Shown here piece after piece: positions 1 to 5,259 of a stretch of DNA of 5,288 nt. This DNA is from Balneolaceae bacterium (GTDB lineage: Bacteria > Bacteroidota > Rhodothermia > Balneolales > Balneolaceae). Location: contig SLGL01000214.1 in assembly GCA_007123785.1 (NCBI GenBank), positions 1-5,288 on the forward strand. The letters run 5' to 3'. Made by a program: the position numbers and the translations under genes. Positions within the stretch are counted from its first letter, which is position 1, and every line of letters starts with the position of its first letter. The notes under the pieces were generated by a model. It ran no database searches, was not told where the DNA came from, and saw only the letters and a program-made list of their open reading frames with translations.

Positions 1-5
1 AATAT

Positions 6-33
6 CCCAATCACCTTAATGGGTACTTTTTTT
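6..33 (+). terminator. Weak terminator-like hairpin followed by T7
   Basis: CCCA at 6-9 pairs with TGGG at 20-23; the pairing extends by one pair if A10 bulges. It is followed by AC and a run of seven T (27-33). The stem is short (4-5 bp), so this is a marginal intrinsic terminator. If real, it would end transcription of a plus-strand gene lying to the left of the window. Confidence 0.3.
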
Positions 34-102
34 CAAAAAATCGCCCGATGACTCACCCGTCATTTTTCCTTTCACAGGACAGCAGCATACCCATAACAAG
101 CC

Positions 103-142
103 GGTGAATGTGAGCATCACGGGATGAACCTTCACTTTCACC
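103..142. repeat. Imperfect 11-bp inverted repeat (hairpin/cruciform)
   Basis: GGTGAATGTGA (103-113) pairs with TCACTTTCACC (132-142) at 10 of 11 positions. A small inner stem, CATC (115-118) with GATG (123-126), lies inside it. There is no following T-run, so it does not look like a terminator on either strand. It could be a remnant of a repeat element or an RNA structure. No function can be assigned from the sequence. Confidence 0.4.
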
Positions 143-289
143 CGGTAAACGGTCCGGATAAATCGTGGCGCCCAGAAAAGTATTGGACGTCAGAACAAAT
201 CAGATAGGGAATATCCTTACTGTAAAATCAGAAATATACCCTTCTTATGCTGTGTTGATTCTGCGGATATTTCTAAAAGGTTTATTTAA

Positions 290-319
290 TTGCAAATTCT
301 GTTACTCCTTCAATATAAA
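290..319 (+). promoter_or_regulatory. Candidate promoter for the 355-1017 gene
   Basis: TTGCAA (290-295) and TATAAA (314-319) are separated by 18 bases and match the general -35/-10 consensus at 4/6 and 5/6 positions. Transcription would begin near 325-327, leaving a leader of about 30 bases before the ATG at 355. The DNA is AT-rich, so chance matches are likely. A Bacteroidota-type -7 box (TAnnTTTG) was not found at a suitable place. Confidence 0.3.
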
Positions 320-354
320 TACAGGATACGATTTAATCAGGATATAACGATCTA

Positions 355-1017
355 ATGAAAATAAATATGATTAATGAATGGATTCGGGAATTACGCCTGA
401 AAGATGATTATTCAGTTGGGGAGCAGTGGAAATATCAGGTTTCGGGAAATGTCATAGAATTTTCTGTGCCGCGCGCCGCTATTTACGAAAAAGAAGTCTT
501 TCGAAACGCGGTAATTACCATTGGCAGAGTTTTAAAGGCACTTTCGAGAAAAATAGAAGAGTCAAACCACCAGTTTCATATTCAAAGTTTTTCTAATCTC
601 GAAAATCCCGAAATTATTGCTTCCATTCGAATGGATCCTAAAAACCAAAACCGGCAATCCTTTCCTGATATTCAATCCGCAAAAAATGTTGACGATATTA
701 CATCCAAATTAAGGTCTATATCCAAAGAGTATCAATTTGAACTCATTCAAATGACTGAAACAGATAATCTAACTGATCAATATCAAGAATTCATTGAGGG
801 ACGGGAGTGTTATGCATTAGTCTCAAAATTTGACAACCCTTTTTCGTGGCTGAACCTCGGTTACCTGAAAGAAGAAATTGCAATAGATTGCTGCGTTAAT
901 CTGTCAGATAAGCCTGAAATTGTGATTGACTCCTTCCTTGAAAATAACCAGCGGGCTTTTGAAAATGATTTTATCCAGGCCCTGGTTTTTTTTGACCATG
1001 CAAAAAGCTTATCCTAA
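355..1017 (+). CDS. Hypothetical protein, possibly a divergent Acg/nitroreductase-like protein
   Basis: This 220-residue, soluble-looking protein has no signal peptide or membrane segment and I do not recognise it with confidence. By eye, the stretch at residues 24-93 (a W-K-Y-Q-V-x-G-N-V-I-E-F-x-V pattern, then a helix and a strand ending IIASIRMD) and the later segment SWLNLGYLKEEI (about 163-174) resemble the Acg-type FMN-binding nitroreductase-like family. There the pattern is QPWRF-x-V-x-G-x-x-V-E-L, later a W-L-x-x-G-x-x-L-x-x-V helix. No clear FMN-contact motif is visible, so enzymatic activity is doubtful. The first ATG (355) is chosen; another in-frame Met is at residue 5. A weak AGGA (339-342) lies 12 bases upstream of the start. 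Codon use is AT-rich relative to the usher gene. The stop codon TAA (1015-1017) is the first triplet of the structured repeat that separates it from the convergent osmC-type gene, so the original C-terminus may have been altered by that element. Confidence 0.7.
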   Translation: MKINMINEWIRELRLKDDYSVGEQWKYQVSGNVIEFSVPRAAIYEKEVFRNAVITIGRVLKALSRKIEESNHQFHIQSFSNLENPEIIASIRMDPKNQNRQSFPDIQSAKNVDDITSKLRSISKEYQFELIQMTETDNLTDQYQEFIEGRECYALVSKFDNPFSWLNLGYLKEEIAIDCCVNLSDKPEIVIDSFLENNQRAFENDFIQALVFFDHAKSLS

Positions 1018-1140
1018 CCCGCATTTCTCACCAAGAAATTTAGCTGTGGGCAATCCCGACGGCGGTCGGGAGAAAATGGTGGCGGAAACGTACCTGAGTA
1101 CGTTGAGCAAAACATAATTATTTGTGAGAAATGCGGGCTA
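1015..1140. repeat. 126-bp structured inverted-repeat element with two internal hairpins
   Basis: The outer arms 1015-1034 and 1121-1140 pair at 18 of 20 positions, including a perfect 14-bp core: CCCGCATTTCTCAC at 1018-1031 against GTGAGAAATGCGGG at 1124-1137. Inside are two perfect 7-bp hairpins with 4-base loops. One is TCCCGAC-ggcg-GTCGGGA (1054-1071), the other AACGTAC-ctga-GTACGTT (1087-1104). Together they would fold as an outer stem closing a junction with two arms. The element fills the whole gap between two convergent genes. It supplies the stop codon of the left gene and the last six codons of the right gene. There is no T-run, so it is not a standard intrinsic terminator, though it may still slow transcription from both sides. 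The architecture resembles non-autonomous mobile repeats such as MITE- or REP/BIME-like sequences. No transposase is present, and the family is unidentified. Confidence 0.75.
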
Positions 1141-1573
1141 AAACAGTTTCGATCTCTGTTGTACCAAGGAGTGTTTTATGCACAGGACATTTTTTTGAAA
1201 TTTCAAGGAGTTTATCGCGCTGCTCTTCGGTTATACTTCCCTTAATAATCACTTCTTTTTCAATTTTATCGATTTTGGTCTTCGGGTCGTCACAATCATC
1301 ACAATCTGCTGCATGATCTTTATAATGCCTCAGCTCAATGTAGATATCTTCAACAGGCCATTCTTTGCGATCAGCATACATTTTCATCGTGATTACACTG
1401 CATGATCCAAGAGCCATTAGCAGGTAATCGTAGGGATCCGGCCCGGTATCCCCGCCACCCGCCTCTTCAGGTTCGTCAGAGATAAGTTCATGATTACCGG
1501 CAGTCATCACCGTTTTATAATTATCTTTCTCTAAATGAATGTGGATGATTTTTTTCTTCTTATTGTCAGTCAT
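1118..1573 (-). CDS. OsmC family protein (thiol-dependent peroxidase-like)
   Basis: This 151-residue cytoplasmic protein belongs to the OsmC/Ohr superfamily, whose characterised members reduce organic or fatty-acid hydroperoxides with a pair of cysteines. The family pattern is clear. It has an N-terminal strand region ending in SDEPEEAGGGDTGPDPYDYLL (about 32-52), then the helix LMALGSCSVITMKMYADRK with the peroxidatic Cys58, and KKCPVHKTL with the second Cys129. Length is typical. The Asp/Gly-rich GGDTGPxPYDYLLMALGSC form is that of OsmC-like proteins also found fused to alpha/beta hydrolases, rather than of Ohr; actual substrate is unknown. Residues 88-99 form an acidic, cysteine-containing insertion with C91-x-x-C94. 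The ATG at 1573 lies in TTATAAAATG without a Shine-Dalgarno sequence. The last six residues (ARISHK) are encoded by the right arm of the repeat at 1015-1140, after the conserved final strand TTEIETVL. The gene lies 205 bp downstream of the usher gene on the same strand and is probably transcribed independently. Confidence 0.92.
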   Translation of the reverse strand: MTDNKKKKIIHIHLEKDNYKTVMTAGNHELISDEPEEAGGGDTGPDPYDYLLMALGSCSVITMKMYADRKEWPVEDIYIELRHYKDHAADCDDCDDPKTKIDKIEKEVIIKGSITEEQRDKLLEISKKCPVHKTLLGTTEIETVLARISHK

Positions 1574-1778
1574 TTTATAAGATGTTCTGATTTTGATAGA
1601 TTTGAAAATGCTTCAATGATTCTCATTTTGCTATATTTCAAAATTCTGCTGTCAAAATCTTAAATAATTTTGATAAAATATACCATTTCCAATATTTCTC
1701 AAAGATTCCTTGAAGCCAATAATTGATACGATCGATACTTAAGAAGCATTTGCTGTAACAGCATGCTCTATTTTGCCT
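1574..1778. other. AT-rich intergenic spacer between the usher gene and the osmC-type gene
   Basis: No gene is visible in these 205 bases. On the minus strand this is the 3' flank of the usher gene followed by the upstream region of the osmC-type gene. GATTTTGA (1589-1596) and TCAAAATC (1652-1659) form a perfect 8-bp inverted repeat. TTTGAAA (1601-1607) and TTTCAAA (1636-1642) are nested inside it. A direct copy of ATTTTGATA occurs at 1590-1598 and 1667-1675. These could be operator-like sites for the osmC-type gene or chance structure in AT-rich DNA. A TTGACA hexamer reads on the minus strand at 1655-1650, but no good -10 box lies 16-18 bases downstream, so I do not call a promoter. Confidence 0.5.
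1745..1767 (-). terminator. Weak hairpin after the usher gene
   Basis: On the minus strand, AGCA-TGCTG (1767-1759) pairs with CAGCA-TGCT (1755-1751 and 1748-1745) around a 3-base loop, with a two-base bulge. It lies 11 bases after the usher stop codon. Only a poor T-rich tail (TTCTTAAG) follows, so termination would be inefficient or factor-dependent. Its position still marks the probable end of the chaperone-usher transcript. Confidence 0.35.
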
Positions 1779-4364
1779 TCAATCGCTGATTAAAAAAGCT
1801 TCAAAAATGATACCATCCACAATATCTCCCCTGGCAGTAGCACGAACTGTAAATTCAATTTGCTCCTGAACAACCGAAACAGAGCGGCCGGCAAGCTGTT
1901 CCGCATCTATGGTTGCCGTATAATCACCGGGGAGAAGCCCAACATAATAAAATTGGCCGCCGCTAAAGGTCATAATTGTTTCTTCAAATTTATCGTCCGT
2001 TCTGCGCAATGTAATTCGCAAACCGCGGGCAAGATCAGGGTTCAAACCATCCGGTATAATCACCCGCCCTTCAGCTTCGCCCATCACCACAATCGGGACC
2101 CGTAATTTATTTACTCCGTAGGGATGTGTTATTACATGAAAAATCTCTGACTCTGGCTGCCAGAGCGGATTATCAAAACTTTGCGGGTCTATTTTTATAA
2201 TAAATTCTTCGTACGGAATCAGGTTTTTGATCAGGTTCCCCTCCACCCTGGCACCATAGCGAGTATTTCTGCGATACACCGTGGCTTTTAACTGCTGGCC
2301 TTTAAGATAGTCATCCGCCATAACGTCGTTACTGTCATTTACAAAAAATGGCTCCAGGCGTATCACAGAGCTGTTCATACGGTAACGGCGGTCAAATACA
2401 AAATCACCTCTGCTGCTGTCGAAAAAAGTTGTACCCCGAAGGCTTTGGTTCATTGAGAAATTACCTCCGGGATTTACATGAACCCTCGAGTTATAGTTTC
2501 CAAAATTAAAATTATATCGAAATGTAAATGCAAAGCGGTTTTGCCCCCTCATCTGATCGTGTTCGTAAAACAATGAAAAGTTTGCATTTCGGGTTACATT
2601 GCTCCTCATTTGAAGATTCATCCGACTTACCTGGCCTCTCTGCTGGTCATAAACAAAACCCGGACGTAACGAATAACGCCGAAATAATCTTTTGGTTACG
2701 TGCACCTGATATTCATTCTGGACTCTGTCGAACCCGGTATATTCAAAACTCCTGAAAGCTGTACGGTTTCGTATCTGGAAATTATATCCGCCCGGGATGT
2801 TGGCGGATAACATGCTGTTGATGCTTGTATTTTCGAACAAGCCATAAGCAGTATTTTGAATTTGAAAACTGAGTGAGGGACGAAACCGGCCAAAACTCAA
2901 AGGAAATGATGCATTCAATGCACCTTCGTACTGTATCATACTCCGCTGGTAAGGCGATGACTGATGATAATAGTTAAACCTGAGATTGATACTTCGAAAA
3001 CCATGATAAAACAAGCGCATATTCGCTTCAGTCATATAATCGAATGTATGGTGTGCATCCACAAGAAGACGGCCTGCACGCAGGGTACCTGATGCAAAAG
3101 AAGCCCGGTATGTTTCGTTGAACGGAGTTTCGGTGACCTGGTACCCGCCGCCAACGGTAAAGTACCGGTTTATTCCCATACGGCTACTGGCCCGTAAAAA
3201 ATGATCCTCATAAAGCCGGTAACGCCCCGCTTCCAGCGAATACTCCATTTTTCCCTTTGGCAGCAGTGTTTGCGGAATCTGAATGGCAAATTCTTCTTCG
3301 TGTGAAAACCCCATTGGTGAAAAATAGCGAAGCCTGAACCGGTTGCTGCCGTAATGAAGCGGTTCCTGAAAATGGTATTCAGCTCCCTCTAAACCCCGAA
3401 CCACTTCGATCATTCTTTCACCAGAGTAGAACTCCACATCCCAGCCGGGGTCAAGTTCACCGGACAGATTAAAATTATCGAAATAATAGCGGGAGTAGAG
3501 GGGACGGTTTGTTACCTCCACCCCGGTATATTGCAGACTTCCGCGTCGGTAGAGATTGTTTTGTGAAGCATTTCCTGCAGTAACCTGCGAAATATAGGAC
3601 GTATTATAAAACGGAAATCGCCAAAAGGCGCGGAGTGCATCACTGTTCACACCGTACTGACTCGATACACGTCCCGATACCAGCATATCTCCACCCAATA
3701 TATTTCCGCCAACACTCATCCCGAGTGAGTGATTATCGAAATTCTGACTCACCGTTGAGTTCAGCACCCAGTCCGCCGCAAAACCGGACAGTAGTTTGCG
3801 GCCGGGTTTGTAATCCCTGTACGGTGTGAGTACCACTTCCGTTTCCCCAAGAGCCCGGTAACCGCGTACTCGGTTATATTCAATCACCACAGGAAGGTCA
3901 TCGGGTGATCTTAAAATGACCCGCAGTTCCTGATATCGAAAATCCAACTCTATTTCCAATACTTCTTCCAGAATCTCTTTTTCAACCATCCAGTCGTCAT
4001 ACGAATCAGAATAGAACATATCCTGCCCGGTAAGCTGCTGAGTTCCCCCGTTCCCCCGTATGACTCCCTCATTGAACCGGAATATAGTTCCACGGCCGGC
4101 AGGCCAATCTGCTGTGAGTCCGCCTCCGTTCCTCAATTCCTCACTGCGGATTTTTAAAACAGTAAGCATGTAGTGCACTGGCAGGTAGAGACGCTCACCG
4201 CAGATATATCCATCCAGATCGAATCTGAGAAGGTTTTGTACTCTGAGCTCGAGATAGATCTCATTCGGTTCACACGAGTCATCAGACGACGAAGCGGATG
4301 CATAGCCATACCCGAAAAAAAATACGAATAGGAGCAGGATGGTATTTAACCATCTGCTCTGCAT
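1779..4364 (-). CDS. Fimbrial outer-membrane usher protein (chaperone-usher pathway)
   Basis: This 861-residue usher would form the outer-membrane channel that takes chaperone-bound pilus subunits, catalyses their polymerisation and exports the fibre. Residues 1-24 are a signal peptide (Phe/Leu-rich core, cleavage near ASA). Residues 31-75 match an N-terminal periplasmic domain (IYLELRVQNLL, then G-E-R-L-Y-L-P) and hold the only two cysteines, C31 and C55. From about 190 come alternating aromatic beta-strands of the barrel. Residues 301-366 read as the plug: GELDPGWDVEFYSGERMIEV, G-A-E-Y-x-F, Y-G-S-N-R-F-R-L-R-Y, S-P-M-G, ending QIPQTLLPKGKMEYSLEAG. Barrel strands continue to about 620. Residues 716-765 (LIPYEEFIIKIDP, then VNKLRVPIVV) match the post-barrel segment of ushers. 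The last 100 residues form a transthyretin/carboxypeptidase-regulatory-like domain (G-R-V-I-I, G-L-R-I-T-L, G-Q-F-Y-Y-V-G-L-L-P-G-D-Y). Length fits the family (about 800-900). By eye it looks closer to archaic (Csu-like) ushers than to FimD/PapC. The start overlaps the chaperone stop by one base. No subunit or adhesin gene follows. Confidence 0.85.
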   Translation of the reverse strand: MQSRWLNTILLLFVFFFGYGYASASSSDDSCEPNEIYLELRVQNLLRFDLDGYICGERLYLPVHYMLTVLKIRSEELRNGGGLTADWPAGRGTIFRFNEGVIRGNGGTQQLTGQDMFYSDSYDDWMVEKEILEEVLEIELDFRYQELRVILRSPDDLPVVIEYNRVRGYRALGETEVVLTPYRDYKPGRKLLSGFAADWVLNSTVSQNFDNHSLGMSVGGNILGGDMLVSGRVSSQYGVNSDALRAFWRFPFYNTSYISQVTAGNASQNNLYRRGSLQYTGVEVTNRPLYSRYYFDNFNLSGELDPGWDVEFYSGERMIEVVRGLEGAEYHFQEPLHYGSNRFRLRYFSPMGFSHEEEFAIQIPQTLLPKGKMEYSLEAGRYRLYEDHFLRASSRMGINRYFTVGGGYQVTETPFNETYRASFASGTLRAGRLLVDAHHTFDYMTEANMRLFYHGFRSINLRFNYYHQSSPYQRSMIQYEGALNASFPLSFGRFRPSLSFQIQNTAYGLFENTSINSMLSANIPGGYNFQIRNRTAFRSFEYTGFDRVQNEYQVHVTKRLFRRYSLRPGFVYDQQRGQVSRMNLQMRSNVTRNANFSLFYEHDQMRGQNRFAFTFRYNFNFGNYNSRVHVNPGGNFSMNQSLRGTTFFDSSRGDFVFDRRYRMNSSVIRLEPFFVNDSNDVMADDYLKGQQLKATVYRRNTRYGARVEGNLIKNLIPYEEFIIKIDPQSFDNPLWQPESEIFHVITHPYGVNKLRVPIVVMGEAEGRVIIPDGLNPDLARGLRITLRRTDDKFEETIMTFSGGQFYYVGLLPGDYTATIDAEQLAGRSVSVVQEQIEFTVRATARGDIVDGIIFEAFLISD
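4315..4322 (-). repeat. T8 homopolymer in the usher signal sequence
   Basis: Eight A on the plus strand read as T8 in codons 15-17 of the usher gene (Phe-Phe-Phe). A slip of one base would truncate the usher within its signal peptide. The run may simply reflect Phe-rich hydrophobic coding. Confidence 0.5.
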
Positions 4365-4366
4365 TA
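4362..4366 (-). promoter_or_regulatory. TAATG stop/start overlap coupling chaperone and usher
   Basis: On the minus strand the chaperone stop TAA (4366-4364) and the usher start ATG (4364-4362) share one base. No Shine-Dalgarno sequence precedes the usher ATG; the DNA just upstream is T-rich chaperone coding sequence. Translational re-initiation by the same ribosomes is therefore the likely way the usher is translated, which also fixes its start codon. Confidence 0.75.
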
Positions 4367-5200
4367 TGGAATAAAAAATGTAGTTTTATAATGAGCTGGT
4401 TCAGATGGAATAACAAGATTGCCGGATGTGAATTCTGTTGATATATCCAATTCCACACTATAATTGCCAGATGGCAATTCATCCGCTGCTATTTCAAAAG
4501 CCCGAACTTGGCTTTTAAATACAGTTAATCCCACGCCGTTTCCGGCCACTTTGTCTCCCCGTTCATTAAAAACCTGGATTCTGGCCCCGCCCCTGTACGC
4601 GGCATTTCCGCCCCGTTCCAAATTGGCTTTTACAATTATTTTACCCTCCTTTTTTTCTGCTGTTAATTCAGAAATCGAAATGGCTGTGTTTACCGTACCT
4701 CTTCTGTAAGTTACGGAAAGCACATCACGGCGACGCAGGTTTACCCTTGCCGATATCGCCTCCGTTTCTCCTGCATCTGCATGGTATTGCATCGGTTCCT
4801 GTGTCACAAAAACAGGCCGAACCCAATATTCACCCTGCGGCAGCCCTGCAGGAGGCCGTGCGGCCATGCGAACAAACTGTTGTTCACCCGGCTGTAAAAT
4901 AAAATGTCGTGGATAAATTCGCACCCAGTCAAGGGCTGAATGATCATCCCCATCCGGCGCATCTTCATAACGCATAAAAAATGGTTTGCCTTCTTCGTTG
5001 GTGTGCTGGTACCCATATAACAAATCGACCTCTACTTCCACCGCAGTATAGGACCCATTATGTATAATAAAGCGGCCTGTAGGAGTACGATCATCCAGCG
5101 TGATTGACGGCGGGGCTATACGTATTTGTGCATAAGATTTATCTGCAAGTAGTACGCCCCATATCAAAGCAGTTAAAAAAAAATATTTTAAAGCCAACAT
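4364..5200 (-). CDS. Periplasmic pilus assembly chaperone (PapD-like)
   Basis: This 278-residue protein would bind pilus subunits in the periplasm by donor-strand complementation and deliver them to the usher encoded next to it. Residues 1-24 form a signal peptide (MLALK, hydrophobic core, cleavage after SYA). The first immunoglobulin-like domain (about 25-168) has the family pattern: IRIAPPSITLDD, then FIIHNGSYTAVEVEVDL, then DWVRIYPRHFILQPGEQQFVR and LPQGEYWVRPVFV (P97, L102-PGE-Q, R111, L120-P-x-G-E-Y). The second domain (about 170-278) ends with LPSGNYSVELDI and KTTFFIP. There are no cysteines. It is longer than PapD/FimC because of insertions in domain 1 (about 66-90 and 138-147), a size closer to archaic-type chaperones. 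In my ungapped alignment the subunit-anchoring lysine of PapD (K112) falls on Ser162 in VLSVTYRRG. The ATG at 5200 is the only good start; no Shine-Dalgarno sequence is visible. A strong terminator lies 24 bases upstream, so transcription probably comes by read-through. Confidence 0.87.
   Translation of the reverse strand: MLALKYFFLTALIWGVLLADKSYAQIRIAPPSITLDDRTPTGRFIIHNGSYTAVEVEVDLLYGYQHTNEEGKPFFMRYEDAPDGDDHSALDWVRIYPRHFILQPGEQQFVRMAARPPAGLPQGEYWVRPVFVTQEPMQYHADAGETEAISARVNLRRRDVLSVTYRRGTVNTAISISELTAEKKEGKIIVKANLERGGNAAYRGGARIQVFNERGDKVAGNGVGLTVFKSQVRAFEIAADELPSGNYSVELDISTEFTSGNLVIPSEPAHYKTTFFIP
5175..5183 (-). repeat. T9 homopolymer in the chaperone signal sequence
   Basis: Nine A on the plus strand read as T9 across codons 6-9 of the chaperone gene (Tyr-Phe-Phe-Leu). 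Runs of this length are prone to slippage during replication or transcription. A change of one or two bases would frameshift the gene in its signal peptide and, through translational coupling, could also reduce usher synthesis. Confidence 0.55.
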
Positions 5201-5224
5201 AAATATTCATTAAGATAGATTAAC

Positions 5225-5259
5225 AAAAAAACCAGGCTATCGTTCTTCAGATAACCTGG
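5225..5259 (-). terminator. Strong intrinsic terminator upstream of the chaperone gene
   Basis: On the minus strand CCAGGTTATC (5259-5250) pairs with GATAGCCTGG (5241-5232) over 10 bp, with one G-U pair and an 8-base loop, and is followed directly by T7 (5231-5225). This is a textbook Rho-independent terminator for transcripts coming from a minus-strand gene beyond position 5288. It has no T-run in the plus direction. Only 24 bases separate the T-run from the chaperone ATG, too few for a separate promoter plus leader, so it probably works as a partial terminator inside one operon. No coding region can be established in the remaining 5260-5288; one minus-strand frame ends in TAA at 5264-5262. 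Confidence 0.85.

Larger units (their letters stand above)
1..354. other. Region without a supported gene, upstream of the 355-1017 gene
   Basis: No convincing coding region is visible in these 354 bases. The first 180 or so are richer in G+C and contain several short inverted repeats, for example ATGGGTA at 19-25 against TACCCAT at 88-94, and the hairpin at 103-142. From about 180 to 354 the DNA turns AT-rich, as expected for a promoter region. Two plus-strand frames are open at the left edge. One ends in TGA at 49-51, the other in TGA at about 102-104. Either could be the tail of a gene entering from the left, but neither has a recognisable sequence. A 33-codon minus-strand frame (16-117) and a 60-codon plus-strand frame (165-347) also exist, with unconvincing composition. 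Confidence 0.6.

Noticed and set aside
1..51. Possible tail of a plus-strand gene ending NIPITLMGTFFQKIAR
   Set aside because: Seventeen codons are too few to judge, another frame is open here as well, and a terminator-like hairpin (6-33) would lie inside it.
16..117. Minus-strand 33-codon frame with a hydrophobic start and a C-C-C run
   Set aside because: It has no ribosome-binding site, no family resemblance and overlaps hairpin-forming DNA; too short to support from composition alone.
165..347. Plus-strand open frame of 60 codons ahead of the 355-1017 gene
   Set aside because: It runs through the AT-rich promoter-like region, has a haphazard composition, no ribosome-binding site and no recognisable pattern.
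1054..1104. tRNA-like cloverleaf in the repeat element
   Set aside because: The arms lack the T-loop, D-loop and anticodon-arm sequences and the 7-bp acceptor/CCA arrangement of a tRNA.
926..1117. Plus-strand frame overlapping the end of the 355-1017 gene and the repeat element
   Set aside because: It is an out-of-frame reading of a better-supported gene that continues through the structured repeat; repeats of this kind often give spurious frames.
1015..1140. Reading the structured element as an ordinary bidirectional intrinsic terminator
   Set aside because: Neither the outer stem nor the inner hairpins are followed by a T-run on either strand, and the two-hairpin architecture is more elaborate than a terminator needs.
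2528..3829. Several 60-80-codon frames inside the usher gene in other frames or on the opposite strand
   Set aside because: The usher frame is continuous over 861 codons with family motifs throughout; these are shadows of it.
4282..4482. Minus-strand 66-codon frame across the chaperone/usher junction
   Set aside because: It is out of frame with both genes and has no family pattern; the TAATG overlap explains the junction.
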